Positions 32,108-43,278 of a stretch of DNA of 64,000 nt are shown here, one piece after another. The number at the start of each line of letters is the position of its first letter. The first letter of the stretch is position 1. The notes beneath the pieces were generated by a model. The model worked only from the letters and a program-made list of their open reading frames with translations. It ran no database searches and had not been told where the DNA came from. Position numbers and translations under genes: made by a program. The DNA is from Callorhinus ursinus (taxonomy: Eukaryota > Chordata > Mammalia > Carnivora > Otariidae): assembly GCF_003265705.1 (NCBI RefSeq), contig NW_020312935.1, positions 7,954,434 through 8,018,433 of the forward strand, given 5' to 3'.

Positions 32108-33075
32108 ATTTTTTTTTAAATTTTATGTTATATTAGTCACAACACTGTTCATCATTGGTTTTTTTTTTTAAATTTTATTAGGTTACGTTAGTCACCATAC
32201 AATACATCATTAGTTTTTGATGTGGTGATCCAGGATCCATTGTTTTCGTATAACACCCAGTACTATTAAGGAGCGCACGTACTGCAAGTACATCATTAGT
32301 TTTTGATGTAGTGATCCACGATTCATTGTTGTCATATAACACCCAGTGCCCCGTGCAGTACGTGCCCTCCTTAATACCCATCACCGGGCTAACCCATCCC
32401 CTCACCCCCTCCCCTCTAGAACCCTCAGTTTGTTTCTCAGAGTCCATAGTCTCTCATGGTTCGTCTCTCCCTCCGATTTCCACCCCCCTTCATTTTTCCC
32501 TTCCTTCTCCTAATGTCCTCCCTGCTATTCCTGATGTTCCACAAATAAGTAAAACCATAGGATAATTGACTTTCTCTACTTGACTTATTTCACTTAGCAT
32601 AATCTCCTCCAGTCCCATCCATGTTGATGTAAAAGTTGGGTATTCATCCTTTCTGATGGCTGAGTAATATTCCCTTGTATATACGGACCACATCTTCTTT
32701 ATCCATTCGTCTGTTGAAGGGCATCTCGGCTCTTTCCACAGTTTGGCTATTGCGGACATTTCTCCTGTGAACATTGGGGTGCATATGGCCCTTCTTTTCA
32801 CTACATCTCTGTCTGTGGGGTAAATACCCAGTAGTGCAATTGCTGGGTCATAGGGTAGCTCTATTTTTAATTTTTTGAGGCACCTCCACACTGTTTTCCA
32901 AAGTGGCTGTACCAACTTGCATTCCCACCAACAGTGTAGGAGGGTTCCCCTTTGTCCACATCCCCGCCAGCATCTGTGGTTTCTTGCCTTGTCCATTTTT
33001 GCCATTCTAACTGGTGTAAGGTGGTATCTCAGTGTGGTTTTGATTTGAATTTCCCTGATGGCTAATGATGGTCTT
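32108..33075 (-). mobile_element. Stacked antisense L1 3' ends
   Basis: Three antisense L1 3' tips lie in a row: 32108-32159, 32160-~32260 and ~32287-33075. Each starts with T-rich DNA or 'CATCATTAGTTTTTGATGT'-type sequence. Only the last continues into the L1 3' UTR and ORF2 C terminus (minus frame 32490-33005, containing [20 protein letters not shown]). An inverted 23-bp copy of part of the same L1 end (32264-32286 versus 32354-32376, one mismatch) sits between tips two and three. Confidence 0.88.
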
Positions 33076-33124
33076 TTAAAAAAAATTTTAATAAATATTT
33101 TAAATAAGATCTATTTTTAAAAAG

Positions 33125-33310
33125 CAATTAATTTGAGAGAGAAAGAGAGAGAGACAGAGTGCACGAGCAAGGGGGAGGGACAAAGGAAGAGGGCCAGGGA
33201 GAAGCAGACTCCCCAGAGTAGGGAGCGCAATGTGGGCTCCATCCCAGGATTCCAGTATCATGACCCGAGTTAAGGCAGATCCTTAACTGACCGAGCCACC
33301 CAGGCGACCC
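33125..33310 (-). mobile_element. Carnivore SINE (older, diverged)
   Basis: Antisense SINE: GAGAGAGAAAGAGAGAGAGA middle, AGTATCATGACCCGAGTTAA box and GAGCCACCCAGGCGACCC head. The tail side is AT-rich. No clear target-site duplication. Confidence 0.9.
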
Positions 33311-33319
33311 CACTAACCA

Positions 33320-34255
33320 ATGTTCTTTATGGATTCCTTCCTATATGGTTTAAATCCTTAGTCGTTTTGCCTTCCACTTTGGTTGCTTCAGCTTTCTATT
33401 AGCTTAGTATTGCACATGGGGATTCTAAAACCTACCCAAGAGGATCCCCTAGGTTCCAGACATAGTCCTTTCTGACCCATTGTGCATCAGTGACTCAAAT
33501 TTCTTTTTAATGATCAAGAACAAACATCTAGCTAGGATAGTAACTTCTCCCCTTCTTGGTTTAGTGGTATATATAACAAGTTGTGAAATGGGCAGATGGC
33601 CACTGAGACCGCTAATTCAGTGGAACAGTGTGTCCCCTGGCAAAACAAACAAACAAACAAAAAAAAACATTTCTCCACTGAGAACCAAAACATTCAGATT
33701 ATAAGAGCTCAGAGTTGTAGGGACAGGGGGGCAAATATTCTATGAATGGGTATAAAAATGAGAGGAGTTTTTCCCCTCTTGATTCTCACACCTGTATTTC
33801 TGACTGTGGGAAATACACCATGTACTGGTTGCTTATTTAAAGCATATACTGCGTATTTTAAGATCGAACTCCAAACTCTCAGGGTGTTGTTCCCCAGTAG
33901 GTACTGTAACTGACTCTTCAGTAGACCATTCCACCATTCCAGGATACTAGATGCTTTTGAAGGAAATGTGGTATATTATAAGATCATTGAATTGCAGGAG
34001 TATAAACCAACCACCATACTTATTTTGGTATAAAATGAGTTCTGTATTCAGAAGCAATGTTTTGTGTTCTTCCATGATGGCAAATAAAAGGTTCTTCTAG
34101 TCCATGGATGGTGGTTCTGATAGTACACCGTGGGCAGGAATGACAAATCTATATCTAGAATATGTGTCTATTGCAGTGAAGACAAATCCCTATCTCTTCC
34201 CTGCTGAAAGAATCTTGATGTAATCAACCTGACATAAGACTGTTTCCCTAAAGAA
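33320..34255 (-). pseudogene. ERVL-type endogenous retrovirus internal fragment (pol/integrase side)
   Basis: The antisense sequence from about 33770 to 34255 follows the order I know from mammalian ERVL internal regions ('CTGACTGTGGGAAATACACC', 'TTCAGTAGACCATTCCACCATTCC', 'AGAAGCAATG', 'GTAATCAACCTG'). The part 33320-33770 is less certain. No LTR is visible on either side, and no frame is open for a useful length. It is a very old, non-functional copy; whether neighbouring LTRs were lost or never recognised cannot be told. Confidence 0.6.
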
Positions 34256-34329
34256 ATAATTATGATGTTACTAGACGCATATCTCTTTATTGCCATATGA
34301 ATCTTAAGATGATCCTATATCTTAGCTCA

Positions 34330-34850
34330 GTGAATCATTTGGTGGGAATTTATCCTAAGTAAATAATCAGCTATAGGGAAGGTTCTTTATGCCCAAAGAT
34401 ATCAATCACAGAATTACATATATTAGCAAAACTTGGGGAACAGCTTCTGCATCCCACAATGAGAAGCAGGGGATTAAATTATGGTACATAAAGTCAATGA
34501 GTTATTACACATTGCTTAATAACAGTATAAAATAACAATGTTAAAAATAAAGAATCCAAGGGCGCCTGGGTGGTTCAGTCATTAAGCGTCTGTCTTTGGC
34601 TCAGTCATGAGCCCAGAGTCCTGGGAAAGAGTTCTACGTCAGGCTTCCTGTTCGGCGGAGTCTGCTTCTCCCTCTCCCTCTGACCCTCCTCCCTGCTTGT
34701 GCTCATGCTCTCTCTCTCTCAAATAAATAAGTAAAATCTTTAAAATAAAAAGAAAAAAAGAATAAAGAATCAGAGTATAATATTTGTGTACACAATACAA
34801 CATATTAAGATCAGAAGAAACCTGTATGTGAGAAAGAAAAGCTTGGAACA
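34330..34850 (+). mobile_element. Old L1M 3' fragment, split by a SINE
   Basis: 'GGGAATTTATCCTAAGTAAATAATCAG', 'TATTAGCAAAACTTGGGGAACAGC' and 'GGGGATTAAATTATGGTACATAAA' match the ORF2 end/3' part of old L1 families. It resumes after the SINE at 34772. Confidence 0.65.
34559..34760 (+). mobile_element. Carnivore SINE (tRNA-Lys type)
   Basis: GGGCGCCTGGGTGGTTCAGT head, CT-rich middle and AAATAAATAAGTAAAATCTT tail. The 11-bp duplication AATAAAGAATC lies at 34546-34556 and 34761-34771. The central part has a small deletion/rearrangement relative to the others. Confidence 0.95.
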
Positions 34851-34904
34851 AATTCCATGTCCAATAAATCAGCAGGCCTGCTCATTTGCTCTTCCTAAAT
34901 ATCT

Positions 34905-35220
34905 CCCAAATCTGTGCACATCTCTACTTCTCCATCATTACCGTCTTCCTCCTGGCCACTGTTTAATCTCATCAGGATGAAATCAAGAACCTCCTAACGG
35001 CCTCTCCTCATGCACATTTGCTTCATTTTGATGAAGTCAGAAGGATATTTTTATATGAATTTGACTATAGACGTTCCTGTGCCTAAAACACTTCAATGGC
35101 TTTTCACTCAAGAATAAGTTCTAAAGTTTTTAATGCACCTCAAAAAGCTATATATATGATTTGGCCAGAGGAAACCTTTCCCGCCTCATCATGTTTTGCT
35201 TTATCTACCCAGCCACTGTG
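34905..35220 (+). mobile_element. L2 LINE fragment (ancient)
   Basis: 'CTTCCTCCTGGCCACTG', 'CTAAAACACTTCAATGGCTTTTCACTCAAGAATAAGTTCTAAAG' and 'GCTATATATATGATTTGGCC' follow the L2 ORF 3' part (…CCTTCAGTGGCTTCCCACTGC…AAACTCCTTA…CATGATCTGGCC…). Confidence 0.75.
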
Positions 35221-36435
35221 AGATTCAGGAAAAGCCCTGTTTTGGGTCCAGATGCTTCTGTTAACAGGCAGAAAGCTCTTAAAGCTCATTGCTGCTAACA
35301 TCCAAGGTTAAGTAACAGGCTCTGTGTATTTTTTAAGTCTTCCTTCCTACTACTTTTTGTTTTCTTAAATATTTTTCATAGAATTAGAACCTCTATTAAT
35401 GAAAATTCAACTGATACTGAAAGAATGAATGCTCTCTAACAGTTATTTTTCATGTTTACACTAGACTAGGAAGATTTACAAAGGCAAATTATTTCAAGGG
35501 TTGGCTAATCAGAATAGAATTTCAGGCAGAATGTCAACCACTGCACAGAAAGAAAAAGAGAAACTAAGTATCTGTGTCCCCCATTTGTAATTATTTCATA
35601 ATTATAAAATAAGTTGAGAAAACATTACCATAAGGCTGACAGGATTCAGAATAAATCTTCATAAAAGAACATGAAGCAGTTGCTATGACAAAAGTGAAGG
35701 AGTGAAAGAGTACCCCCCACCCCCGCCTTTTCAGGCTCTGTGAGGGAAGTGCTCCCCTCTTGCTCCCTAAGGCTCATGCTGTGGCCCCTTGCCCTCTACC
35801 TCCCAGGTGATCTCAACATCAGTCCCTAGGGGTGGATTCCCAGGCTTCCAGTGAAGGGACAAAATCCTCGGTGTCTCACAGTTCCTTGTCACCAATAGAA
35901 TTTTTAATCCATAAAGGAAATTGTCTCCTCTAGTTCTTTACTGAATTGTAAAAGAAAGCAGTCCTCAGATCCTATCCCATTTATGTCATTGAAATCTATT
36001 CACAATTATTCAGAAGTGCTGGAAGTGGCCATTTATTTTCACACGTCCCTGTACTGGAGCGTTATATCTGGTGGAGTTTCATTTTACTCTCTCAACTCCA
36101 ATCACAGTTCCCCTGATCCATGGCTGTATCACAGATGCTTTCCCAGACAACTGATATCCAGGATAAATCTTTGCATTATAGTATCCAGCACATCACTGGA
36201 CTCTTCTGCTGGTAGTGCATGGCTTACTGGACAACTGATTTCAAGGTTGCAGCCATTGACTCAGCAAGGGGACTTCAGCTTCTATAATCACATGAATACT
36301 TCCCAGGTGCCAGCAGCAAATTTAGAATGGTAGCACTATTATTACATCCCCAGGGACATCCTCCTGAATCTCCTTGATCAGGTAAAATTGCCCTATTATA
36401 GGCTATCATAACCACATGCTATCATTATCATTTAT
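35221..36435. other. Mostly unique sequence, no gene seen
   Basis: No repeat family is recognised. An open frame at 35983-36333 (116 codons) has no domain, no splice context and no codon bias I would trust. Short C-rich run at 35713-35727. Confidence 0.5.
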
Positions 36436-36439
36436 TTGT

Positions 36440-36600
36440 GTGTGTTGCTCTCATAGTGTAAGTTTCATGAAGATGGGAATTATAGCCCTTTTTTTATTAT
36501 CTCACTCCCTTTATGTTTTTATTCTCCATTACATCTCCCATGTCTAACCTACTGCAAGGCACATGATAGGGGTTCAGCAAACACTTGAATAAATTAATAG
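36440..36600 (+). mobile_element. L2 LINE 3' end (ancient)
   Basis: 'AGTGTAAGTTTCATGAAGATGGGAATTATAGCCC' through 'CAAGGCACATGATAGGGGTTCAGCAAACACTTGAATAAATT' matches the L2 3' UTR (…CTGTAAGCTCCATGAGGGCAGG…GCACATAGTAGGTGCTCAATAAAT). Confidence 0.75.
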
Positions 36601-37673
36601 GTAAAAATTACTCAAGGAGTTTTAATTTAGGCAATAGGGCAGCTTGCACTGAACTCATCATTCCAGAGGAAGTAAGATTTAAAAATTATGGATACAACAC
36701 AGTTAAACAACAACAACAATAAAAAGAGTGACCAAATATAGGCTTAAACCAGTAAGGACTTGAACCTTGGGGGAAACAAAAAGGAGCCATACTGGGTAAG
36801 ATCCACATTTGTATTTCCCTTGAGGATACTCTAGTAGTTACAGAATCTGACAGCTAGAGCAGAAGACACAGTGTTTGGGGCCTGTGGAATCAGAATACTG
36901 TTTTGGGATTTCCAGAAATCCTTGAATGTTGAGAAGGAAAATTCTAAGATGGAATCACAGATAGGAAATTCCAAAAATCCATATATGAATTCTTTCTAAT
37001 TTTAGCCTGAATCCTTACTATGCATGTTTAGATGAGACAGGCTGGAGCCCAGAGGCAATATTAACAACTTAAAGAATGAAAGAACTGAGAAGAGATTTAA
37101 TCTGCTGCCCCCCATAGAGGAATAAGAGCTTGGAGTTAGAATCCCTGTATGTGAGAGGTGCTTAATAAGTATCTTTGGCATTTCACTTTCATATCTTGGA
37201 CTTCACTTCCATATTTAAGAACTGAGAGGTTTGTCCTAGGACTAAGCGCAAAACCAACATAGCAACCACCCTAACAAAACCTAAAACTAAGCTACAGAAT
37301 GAAGGTGATCTGTAATTAATACACTCAACTGATAGGGGAAAACAAAAAAGCATCCCAGTTCCAAATGAGCTAGAAAGATTCAGTCTCTGCAACATTTTAC
37401 CAATGATGCCCAATACACAATAAAAAAATAGGAGTATGCAAAAACAGGTCAATGTGATCCTTGTTCTTGGGAAACCAGTCAATAAAATTAAACCCCCCAA
37501 ATGACCATAGAATTAGCAAGAAATCACTTTAAGGTAACCAAGGCATTCTAGAAAAAAAAATGATGTAGGAGATACCAGCTTTCCCATATGCCCATAAAAA
37601 TTATTAGCTATCCATGAACAAACAGCTCCAGAAGAGCTCTAGATTCCCCTTCAGAAATTTTAGCTACAGTATG
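36601..37673. other. A-rich sequence, origin unclear
   Basis: Several A-rich stretches (for example 37370-37560) look L1-like in base composition, but I cannot align them to a specific L1 region. No gene seen. Confidence 0.4.
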
Positions 37674-37702
37674 GAACAACAACAACAACAACAACAACAA
37701 CA
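37674..37702. repeat. (AAC)n microsatellite
   Basis: About nine AAC units. The frame across it (QQQQQQQQQ) is a repeat artefact. Confidence 0.97.
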
Positions 37703-38388
37703 CCTGAGAATATTCACACGAGAAGAAAAACAAGTTTATTTTCCTCACATCATCCCATCCCCAAGCCAACACTGTTCAACTCCAAGGAGATTTCCAGCTA
37801 GTGAGAGTTCCTGTCACCAGGAAAGAACGGGTTGAGAGATGAGCTTCTCTAGCCTCTCCAGGCACTGTGTGAAGGTCAAGCTTCAGTTTTTAACCCACCC
37901 AAACTGGCAAAGAGAGCCAGCTAGGAACAGGACGAAAAACAGACTATTATTAGCAAACACACAGCAGGAATGATTTTGGTTCACAGAGACCTGCTCTTCA
38001 GACAAACTCAGCAGCTTTGCCACGGGTATTTGCTATTGCTAATACCAGCTCTTCCTCATTCCCTCCCCTCTGCCTTCCTATCCCCTCCCTTAAAACTCCT
38101 TCTGCCAAAACCTGGACCCAACACTGGTAGCTATTCAAGATCTTTGTGGCAGTGCAAGTGTAAGAAATCAGCACCTTGGTTCCTTCCCACTTCCACCAGG
38201 GCCTGGGTGCTATGCTCACAGCCAGCCCAGGCTTCTACAGCTGTGTGAGTACAGGATACCAGCATAAAAAACCTGGGCTGACCCCCACCAGCATGCCTGT
38301 GCTTGAGGTTAGCCCCTAGCAATGCACCTGCATGCCACTGCCTGATGTGCATCAGTGACCCCCTACTGCAACACATATGCATGGAGGG

Positions 38389-38900
38389 GAGAGTGTGCAG
38401 CTACCAATAAACACAAATATTCAGGGCCTCCCACAGATGCTTGTCGATAGAATCAAGCCCTGCCTTCTGTCACTAGTCAGCAATACCACTCCTAGCTATA
38501 GATTGCTTTAGTTCTGGCATGCCCCTAGCCCCTAGCCCTACCACTGTCATGACCCTCACTACAGTGTGCAAACCCAGGGGAAGAGAGTACATCTACAGGT
38601 GAGCACACCAATACCCAGGTCCCCAGAGCTGCTTGCAAGTCCATGCCACATCTTGCCTTCTGTCAATGGCCAGCACCACTATGCCTACCTGTAGGCTAGT
38701 CTCTCCAGCTTTGAGCCTGCATGTCCCCCAGCTTGACCCCTATCACTGGCCTCCACCACAGTATGCATACCAGGGAGTAGAATGTAAAGTCATAGGAGGA
38801 CACACTGACACCCAGGTCTTCTACAGACACCGGTGGGCCCATAATTGGCCCTGGTCCCCATCACTACAAGTATGTCTGCAGGTGACCTCTACCACTACAT
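38389..38900 (+). repeat. Tandem ~193-bp monomers in L1 5' UTR
   Basis: Landmarks recur in order. 'GAGAGTGTGCAG' (38389), 'GAGAGTACATCTACAG' (38583) and 'GAGTAGAATGTAAAG' (38775) start successive units, 194 and 192 bases apart. Each is followed by 'CAGGGCCTCCCACAG/CAGGTCCCCAGAG/CAGGTCTTCTACAG'. 'CTGCCTTCTGTCACTAGTCAGCA' and 'TTGCCTTCTGTCAATGGCCAGCA' match between units 1 and 2. A weaker partial unit precedes 38389. Monomeric 5' UTR promoters are known from rodent L1s. Confidence 0.65.
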
Positions 38901-39289
38901 AGGCACCTACAGCTGAATGTGTGCATACTGCTGGCTCCAGCCACCATCACTGCCTGCCCTCATCCCTAGTTACCAGTCCTGCAGATGCTGCTTAGGAGCC
39001 CAATAGCCTATGTGGCCACTGCAGACTCCCCCATGCAGTGCTTGCCAAGGATGACACAGCTGTCAATACTGTAGAGTCCAGTGGCCTCAGCCAAAGAGAC
39101 ATCACACCACACTTGGAGATGGTGCCACCATGTGCCCCAGCACTTGGCACCCTACATCACTAGACCCAGGGTCATAGCACAATACAGTGTGCCCCATCTG
39201 AGATGAAGGACTTCCCTGACTGAAATTAGTGCATAATATATGTGTTTCTTCAGAGGCACAGACAACTATTTGAGGCTGCAGGGATCATA

Positions 39290-40140
39290 AAGAATCAGGG
39301 AAATACGTCGACACCAAAAAATATAGTAAACCTCCAGGACCTGGAAGAAATGGAGATCCAGTAATTGTCTGACAAAGAAATCAAAAGGATTTTTCTACAG
39401 AATCTCAGATAGCTAAAAGAAAACAGATCATTTAACAACATGAGGAAAATACTACTAAAACAAAATGAGAAGTTCCCAGACAAAACATTTAAAAGAACCC
39501 AAATTTTGAAGTTAAAGACCCAACAATTCAACTAAAATATTCAATAGATGACTTCAACAGCAGACCTGAAGAAGAGAGAATCAGTAAGCTAGAAGACAGA
39601 TCAGTTTAAATTGTACAATTAGAAGTGAAAAAAAGAAAAGAATTGAAAGGAAGGAGGAAAGCCCACAGGAGATACCATCAAAAGCAATATGTCTGCATTA
39701 CTGGAATCCTGGAAGGAGAAGAGAGGGAGAAAAGAATAGGAAGCTTATTTCAATAAATAATGGCAGAGAACTTCAAAAAGATGAGTAGAGCTCTGGACAT
39801 CCAGGCTCAAGAAGGTAATAGGTCACCTTAAAATTTCAAGCTGTTCTTCTCCATTACACAGAATAAAATTGTCTAAAATCAAAGACAAAGAATTTTAAAA
39901 GTAGAAGAGAAAGAAATTCTCTCATACAAGGGAACCTCTATAAGGCTGTTAGCAGATTTTAAAGCAGAGATTTCACAGGCCAGGAGGGAATGAGAAGATA
40001 AATTCAAAGTACGGAAAGAAACCACCCACCAGAATGTTTTACCCAGCAAAACTGAAGGCAAAATACTTTCCCTATTTAAAAAAAGCTAAGAAAATTCATC
40101 ATCACCGAACCTGCCTTATAAGAAAAGTTGAAAGGAGTAC
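39290..40140 (+). pseudogene. Old L1 ORF1 pseudogene
   Basis: ORF1-like order: 'AAGAATCAGGGAAATACGTCGACACC' (start region, ATG lost to ACG), a coiled-coil part to ~39650, an RRM part near 39680-39800 (ATACCATCAAAAGCAATATG…TGGCAGAGAACTTC) and a C-terminal part ending at AAAAGTTGAAAGGAGTACATT. Many stops. Confidence 0.7.
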
Positions 40141-40566
40141 ATTAAGCTGAAACAAAAGGATACTCAATAGTAACACAAAAATATATACCACACTGGTAAA
40201 GGTGAACAGACAGGACACTCTGTATGTTTACCTTAAATCTGTAAAATGGTAATGTGTTAACGAAACTCTAGAATAAAAGTCAAAGGATGAAAACGCTAAT
40301 GAAAAAGACTATAACTTCAACAATTTTTAAATAATACATAAAAAGTAAATGTATATCCAAAATATAATGGGATGAAAGGATAGAGCTATGTGACCAAAGT
40401 TAAATTGTTATCAATGTAAAATAGACTATTATATCTTTACAGTGTTTTATGTAAACCTCATGGGAACCATAAAGCAAAAATCTACAATACATACACAAAA
40501 ATAGAATGGAATCAAAGCATAACACTACAGGTAATTATCAATATGCAAAGAAAGTGGGGGGCGGAG

Positions 40567-40577
40567 CAAGATGGCGG
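40567..40577 (+). promoter_or_regulatory. YY1-like site at L1-D start
   Basis: CAAGATGGCGG lies within the first bases of the element, the place where human L1 carries a YY1 site that fixes the transcription start. L1-A (GATGGTGG) and L1-B (GATGGCAG) have lost the GCGG core. Binding is inference from the motif. Confidence 0.6.
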
Positions 40578-40842
40578 AGGAGTAGGAGACCTGGATTTCG
40601 TCTGGTCTCAGGAATTCAGCTGAATAGGGATCAAACCATTCTGAACACCTATGAACTCAACAGGAGATCGAAGAGGAGAGTAGCAACAACTCTCTGAACA
40701 GAGAAGCGACCACTTACTGGAAGGTAGGACGTGTGGAGAAGTGAATCCGAGGCGATATTCGGGAGGATAGACGGCGGGGGAGGGGGCCTCCGTCGGCCAC
40801 TACCGGCAAGTGCTAGAGCCGCGGAGCACAAAATCGGAACTT

Positions 40843-41415
40843 TTAGAAGTCGGTTCCGCTGAGGGACGTCGCTCCAGTGGCTAAGCGGGGGGTGGAACCC
40901 TCATGGGACAGTGTGCTCTCAGGACCCTCGGGGCCGCAGAAAGACCGGGGGTGCCTGAGTGCGGCAGAGCTCCCCGGTATCAGAGCGGGGAAGCCAGCTG
41001 CAGAGACAGAGCCGAGGCGTGGGCTCTCTGCTTGGGGTTGCCATAAACTGTGATCCGCGGCCCAGTCGGGCCACTGCTCCTTCAGCAGGGACCCAACAAG
41101 CGGCAGAGCAGGGGAGACTCCCCTTCCTCCCCTGGGAGGAGCGGCGCGGGAGCGCACCGCAGGGATCTGCTGGGTTTGGAGACTCCACACGGGGCCGGGT
41201 GCCAGAGATAGAAATACTCGGTCACAGGCCGGGTGAGCACGGAGTGCGGCCGGAGACCGGGGAGATGGGAGTGACTGGTTTTCTCTGGGGGAGCACTTAC
41301 GAGTGGAGCCCTGAGTTCTGGCTCCTCCGGGGCGGAGACTGGAGGCCGCCATTTTCACTCTCGTCCTGCAAAGCTGTAGGGAGAGCTTGCAGGGAACAAA
41401 AGCTCCCGAGAGCAA
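40843..41415 (-). other. Antisense ORF in L1-D 5' UTR (190 codons)
   Basis: Starts MLSGAFVPCKLSLQLCRTRV, ends TGATSLSGTDF. It occupies the same span and has the same length as the antisense ORF of L1-B; ends agree closely and the middle is frameshifted between the copies. Proline/serine-rich, no membrane segment and no known domain. Position resembles primate ORF0. Could be a chance frame in GC-rich DNA. Confidence 0.4.
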
Positions 41416-41621
41416 ACCCGAGCAGATTGCTTAGCCCGGACCGACAAGGGCGGGGCAATTCCGCCTCCAGTAAAGACATTTGGGAACCACGGCAACAGGC
41501 CCCTCCCCCACAAGATCAGCACGAACAGCCAGCAAAGACCAAGTTTACCGATCAAGGAGAACGGGAGAACTCCAGCGCTAGGGGAATACTGCACAAAGAA
41601 TTCATGGCTTTTTTACCATGA
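40959..41621 (+). other. Sense upstream ORF in L1-D 5' UTR (220 codons)
   Basis: An open frame beginning MRQSSPVSERGSQLQRQSR. The shorter sense frames of L1-A (671-1018) and L1-B (3582-3932) align with it around 'TQQAA-GRLPFLP-EER'. No domain recognised. It ends about 700 bases before ORF1. Confidence 0.35.
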
Positions 41622-42355
41622 TTCATTAGTTTTTCAAAGTTAATTTTTTAACTGTTTTTTTTTTTTTAATTTTTCTTTTTCCCTTTTTCAGCCAACATCT
41701 TATCAATCCCTTTTTGAAAAAAATTTTTTTTATTTTTCATTTTTAGAGTCATATTCTATCCCTTCATATTAGATACCCTTATTTTTGGCATATGTATATA
41801 AGTTGTCCTCTCTTTAAAATTCTGAAATAGTTTCTTCTAAAAGATAAAAAAATACCCTAAATCACTAGTGTATGGCTTTGTCCTAGTCTCCTACCTGATC
41901 ACATTCCCCCCCTTTTTTTTTCTTTTCATTTTTCTTTTTAAATCTTTTCTTTTTTCAAACTTCTTATCAATTACTTTTATACAATCTTTTATAATTTTCA
42001 TCTTTACAGTCATCTTCCATCCCTTCATTGTATCAACCCTTATTTTGTACATATATAAGTCTTTCTTTCTTGAAAATTTTAGGAGGCACTTTCTTCTAAC
42101 AGACCAAAATACACCCAAAATCTGGTGTGTGGCACTGATCTATGCACTACCCTGATCATATGTGATCATATCCTGTTTTGTTTTGTTCTGTTTTTGTTTT
42201 TATCTTTTTCTTTTTTTTTCCTCTTTCTTTTTTCTTTCTTTCCCTTTCTTTTCCCCTGGTTTCAGGTCTTTTCTGATTTGTATAGAGTATATTTGCTGGG
42301 GACATTGTTAACCTGTTAGCATTTTGTTCTCTCATTCATCTATTCTCTGGACAAA

Positions 42356-43278
42356 ATGACAAGACGAAAAAAAATCACCTCAGCAAAAAGAACAAGAGGT
42401 AGTACCGTCTGCCAGGGACCTACTCAATACGCACATTAGTATGATGTTGGACCTAGAGTTCAGAATCATGACTTTAAAGATACTAGCTGGGCTTGAAAAA
42501 AGCATGGAAGTTATTAGAGAAACCCTTCCTGGAGAAATAAAAGAACTAAAATCTAACCAAGTCAAAATCAAAACTGCTATTCATAAAGTGCAATAAAAAA
42601 TGGGGGCACTAACTGCTAGGATAAATGAGGCAGAAGAGAGAATCAGCGATATAGAAGACCAAATGATGGAAAATAAAGAAGCTGTGAAAAAGAGAGATAA
42701 ACAACTACTGGATCACGAGGGCAGAAATTGAGAGATAAGCGATACGATAAGACGAAACAACATTAGAATAATTGGGATCCCAGAAGAAGAAGAAAGAGAG
42801 AGAGGGGCAGAAGGTATATTGGAGCAAATTATAGCAGAGAACTTCCCTAATGTGGGGAAGGAAACAGGCATCAAAATCCAGGAGGCACAGAGAACCCCTC
42901 TCAAAATCAATAAAAGTAGGTCAACACCCCAACATCTAAGAGTAAAACTTATGAGTCTCAGAGACAAAGAGAAAATCCTGAAAGCAGCTCGGGAGAAGAG
43001 ATGTGTAACCTATAATGGTAGAAACATTAGACTGGCAACAGACCTATCCACAGAGACCTGGCAGGCCAGAAAGGACTGGCATGGTACCTTCAGAGCACTA
43101 AACGAGAAAAATATGCAGCCAAGAATACTATATCCAGCTAGGCTGTCATTGAAAATAGAAGGAGAGAAAAAGCTTCCAGGACAAACAAAAACTAAAGGAA
43201 TTTGCAAACACGAAACCAGCCCTACAAGAAATATTGAAAGGGGTCCTCTAAGCAAGAGAGAGCCTAAAAGCCACATAG
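42356..43278 (+). pseudogene. L1-D ORF1 (ORF1p) pseudogene
   Basis: ATG at 42356, family stop TAG at 43276-43278. An extra A just after the start (ACGAAAAAAAATC) shifts the frame at once. A TGA appears in 'GGCAGAAATTGAGAG' (42721-42735), and a 2-bp loss (GAGAAAAAGC versus GAGATAAAAAGC, ~43165) shifts the C-terminal end. The coiled-coil, RRM and C-terminal segments (RKDWHGTFRALNEKNMQPRILYPARLSL) remain recognisable. Confidence 0.9.

Larger units (their letters stand above)
37703..40554 (+). mobile_element. Old L1, 5' half (5' UTR, ORF1, spacer)
   Basis: Pyrimidine-rich 5' UTR with ~193-bp tandem units (38389-38900), a decayed ORF1 (39290-40140) and an inter-ORF spacer. It is cut at 40554 by the start of L1-D, and no matching ORF2 is found on the other side. 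The sequence after L1-D belongs to other L1 copies. The left boundary is approximate. Confidence 0.75.
40561..42355 (+). promoter_or_regulatory. L1-D 5' UTR / internal promoter region
   Basis: The first kilobase is the most CpG-rich DNA in the window. The T-rich second part (41630-42300) has two imperfect ~250-base units as in L1-A/B. The family's sense promoter lies here. An antisense ORF (40843-41415) and a sense ORF (40959-41621) overlap in it. Confidence 0.75.

Noticed and set aside
37614..37835. Frame with a poly-glutamine stretch
   Set aside because: Translation of the (AAC)n microsatellite with no gene context.
38389..38900. Tandem units as a CRISPR-like array or satellite
   Set aside because: Units are ~193 bp, diverged, few, and sit in an L1 5' UTR. 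The genome is mammalian.
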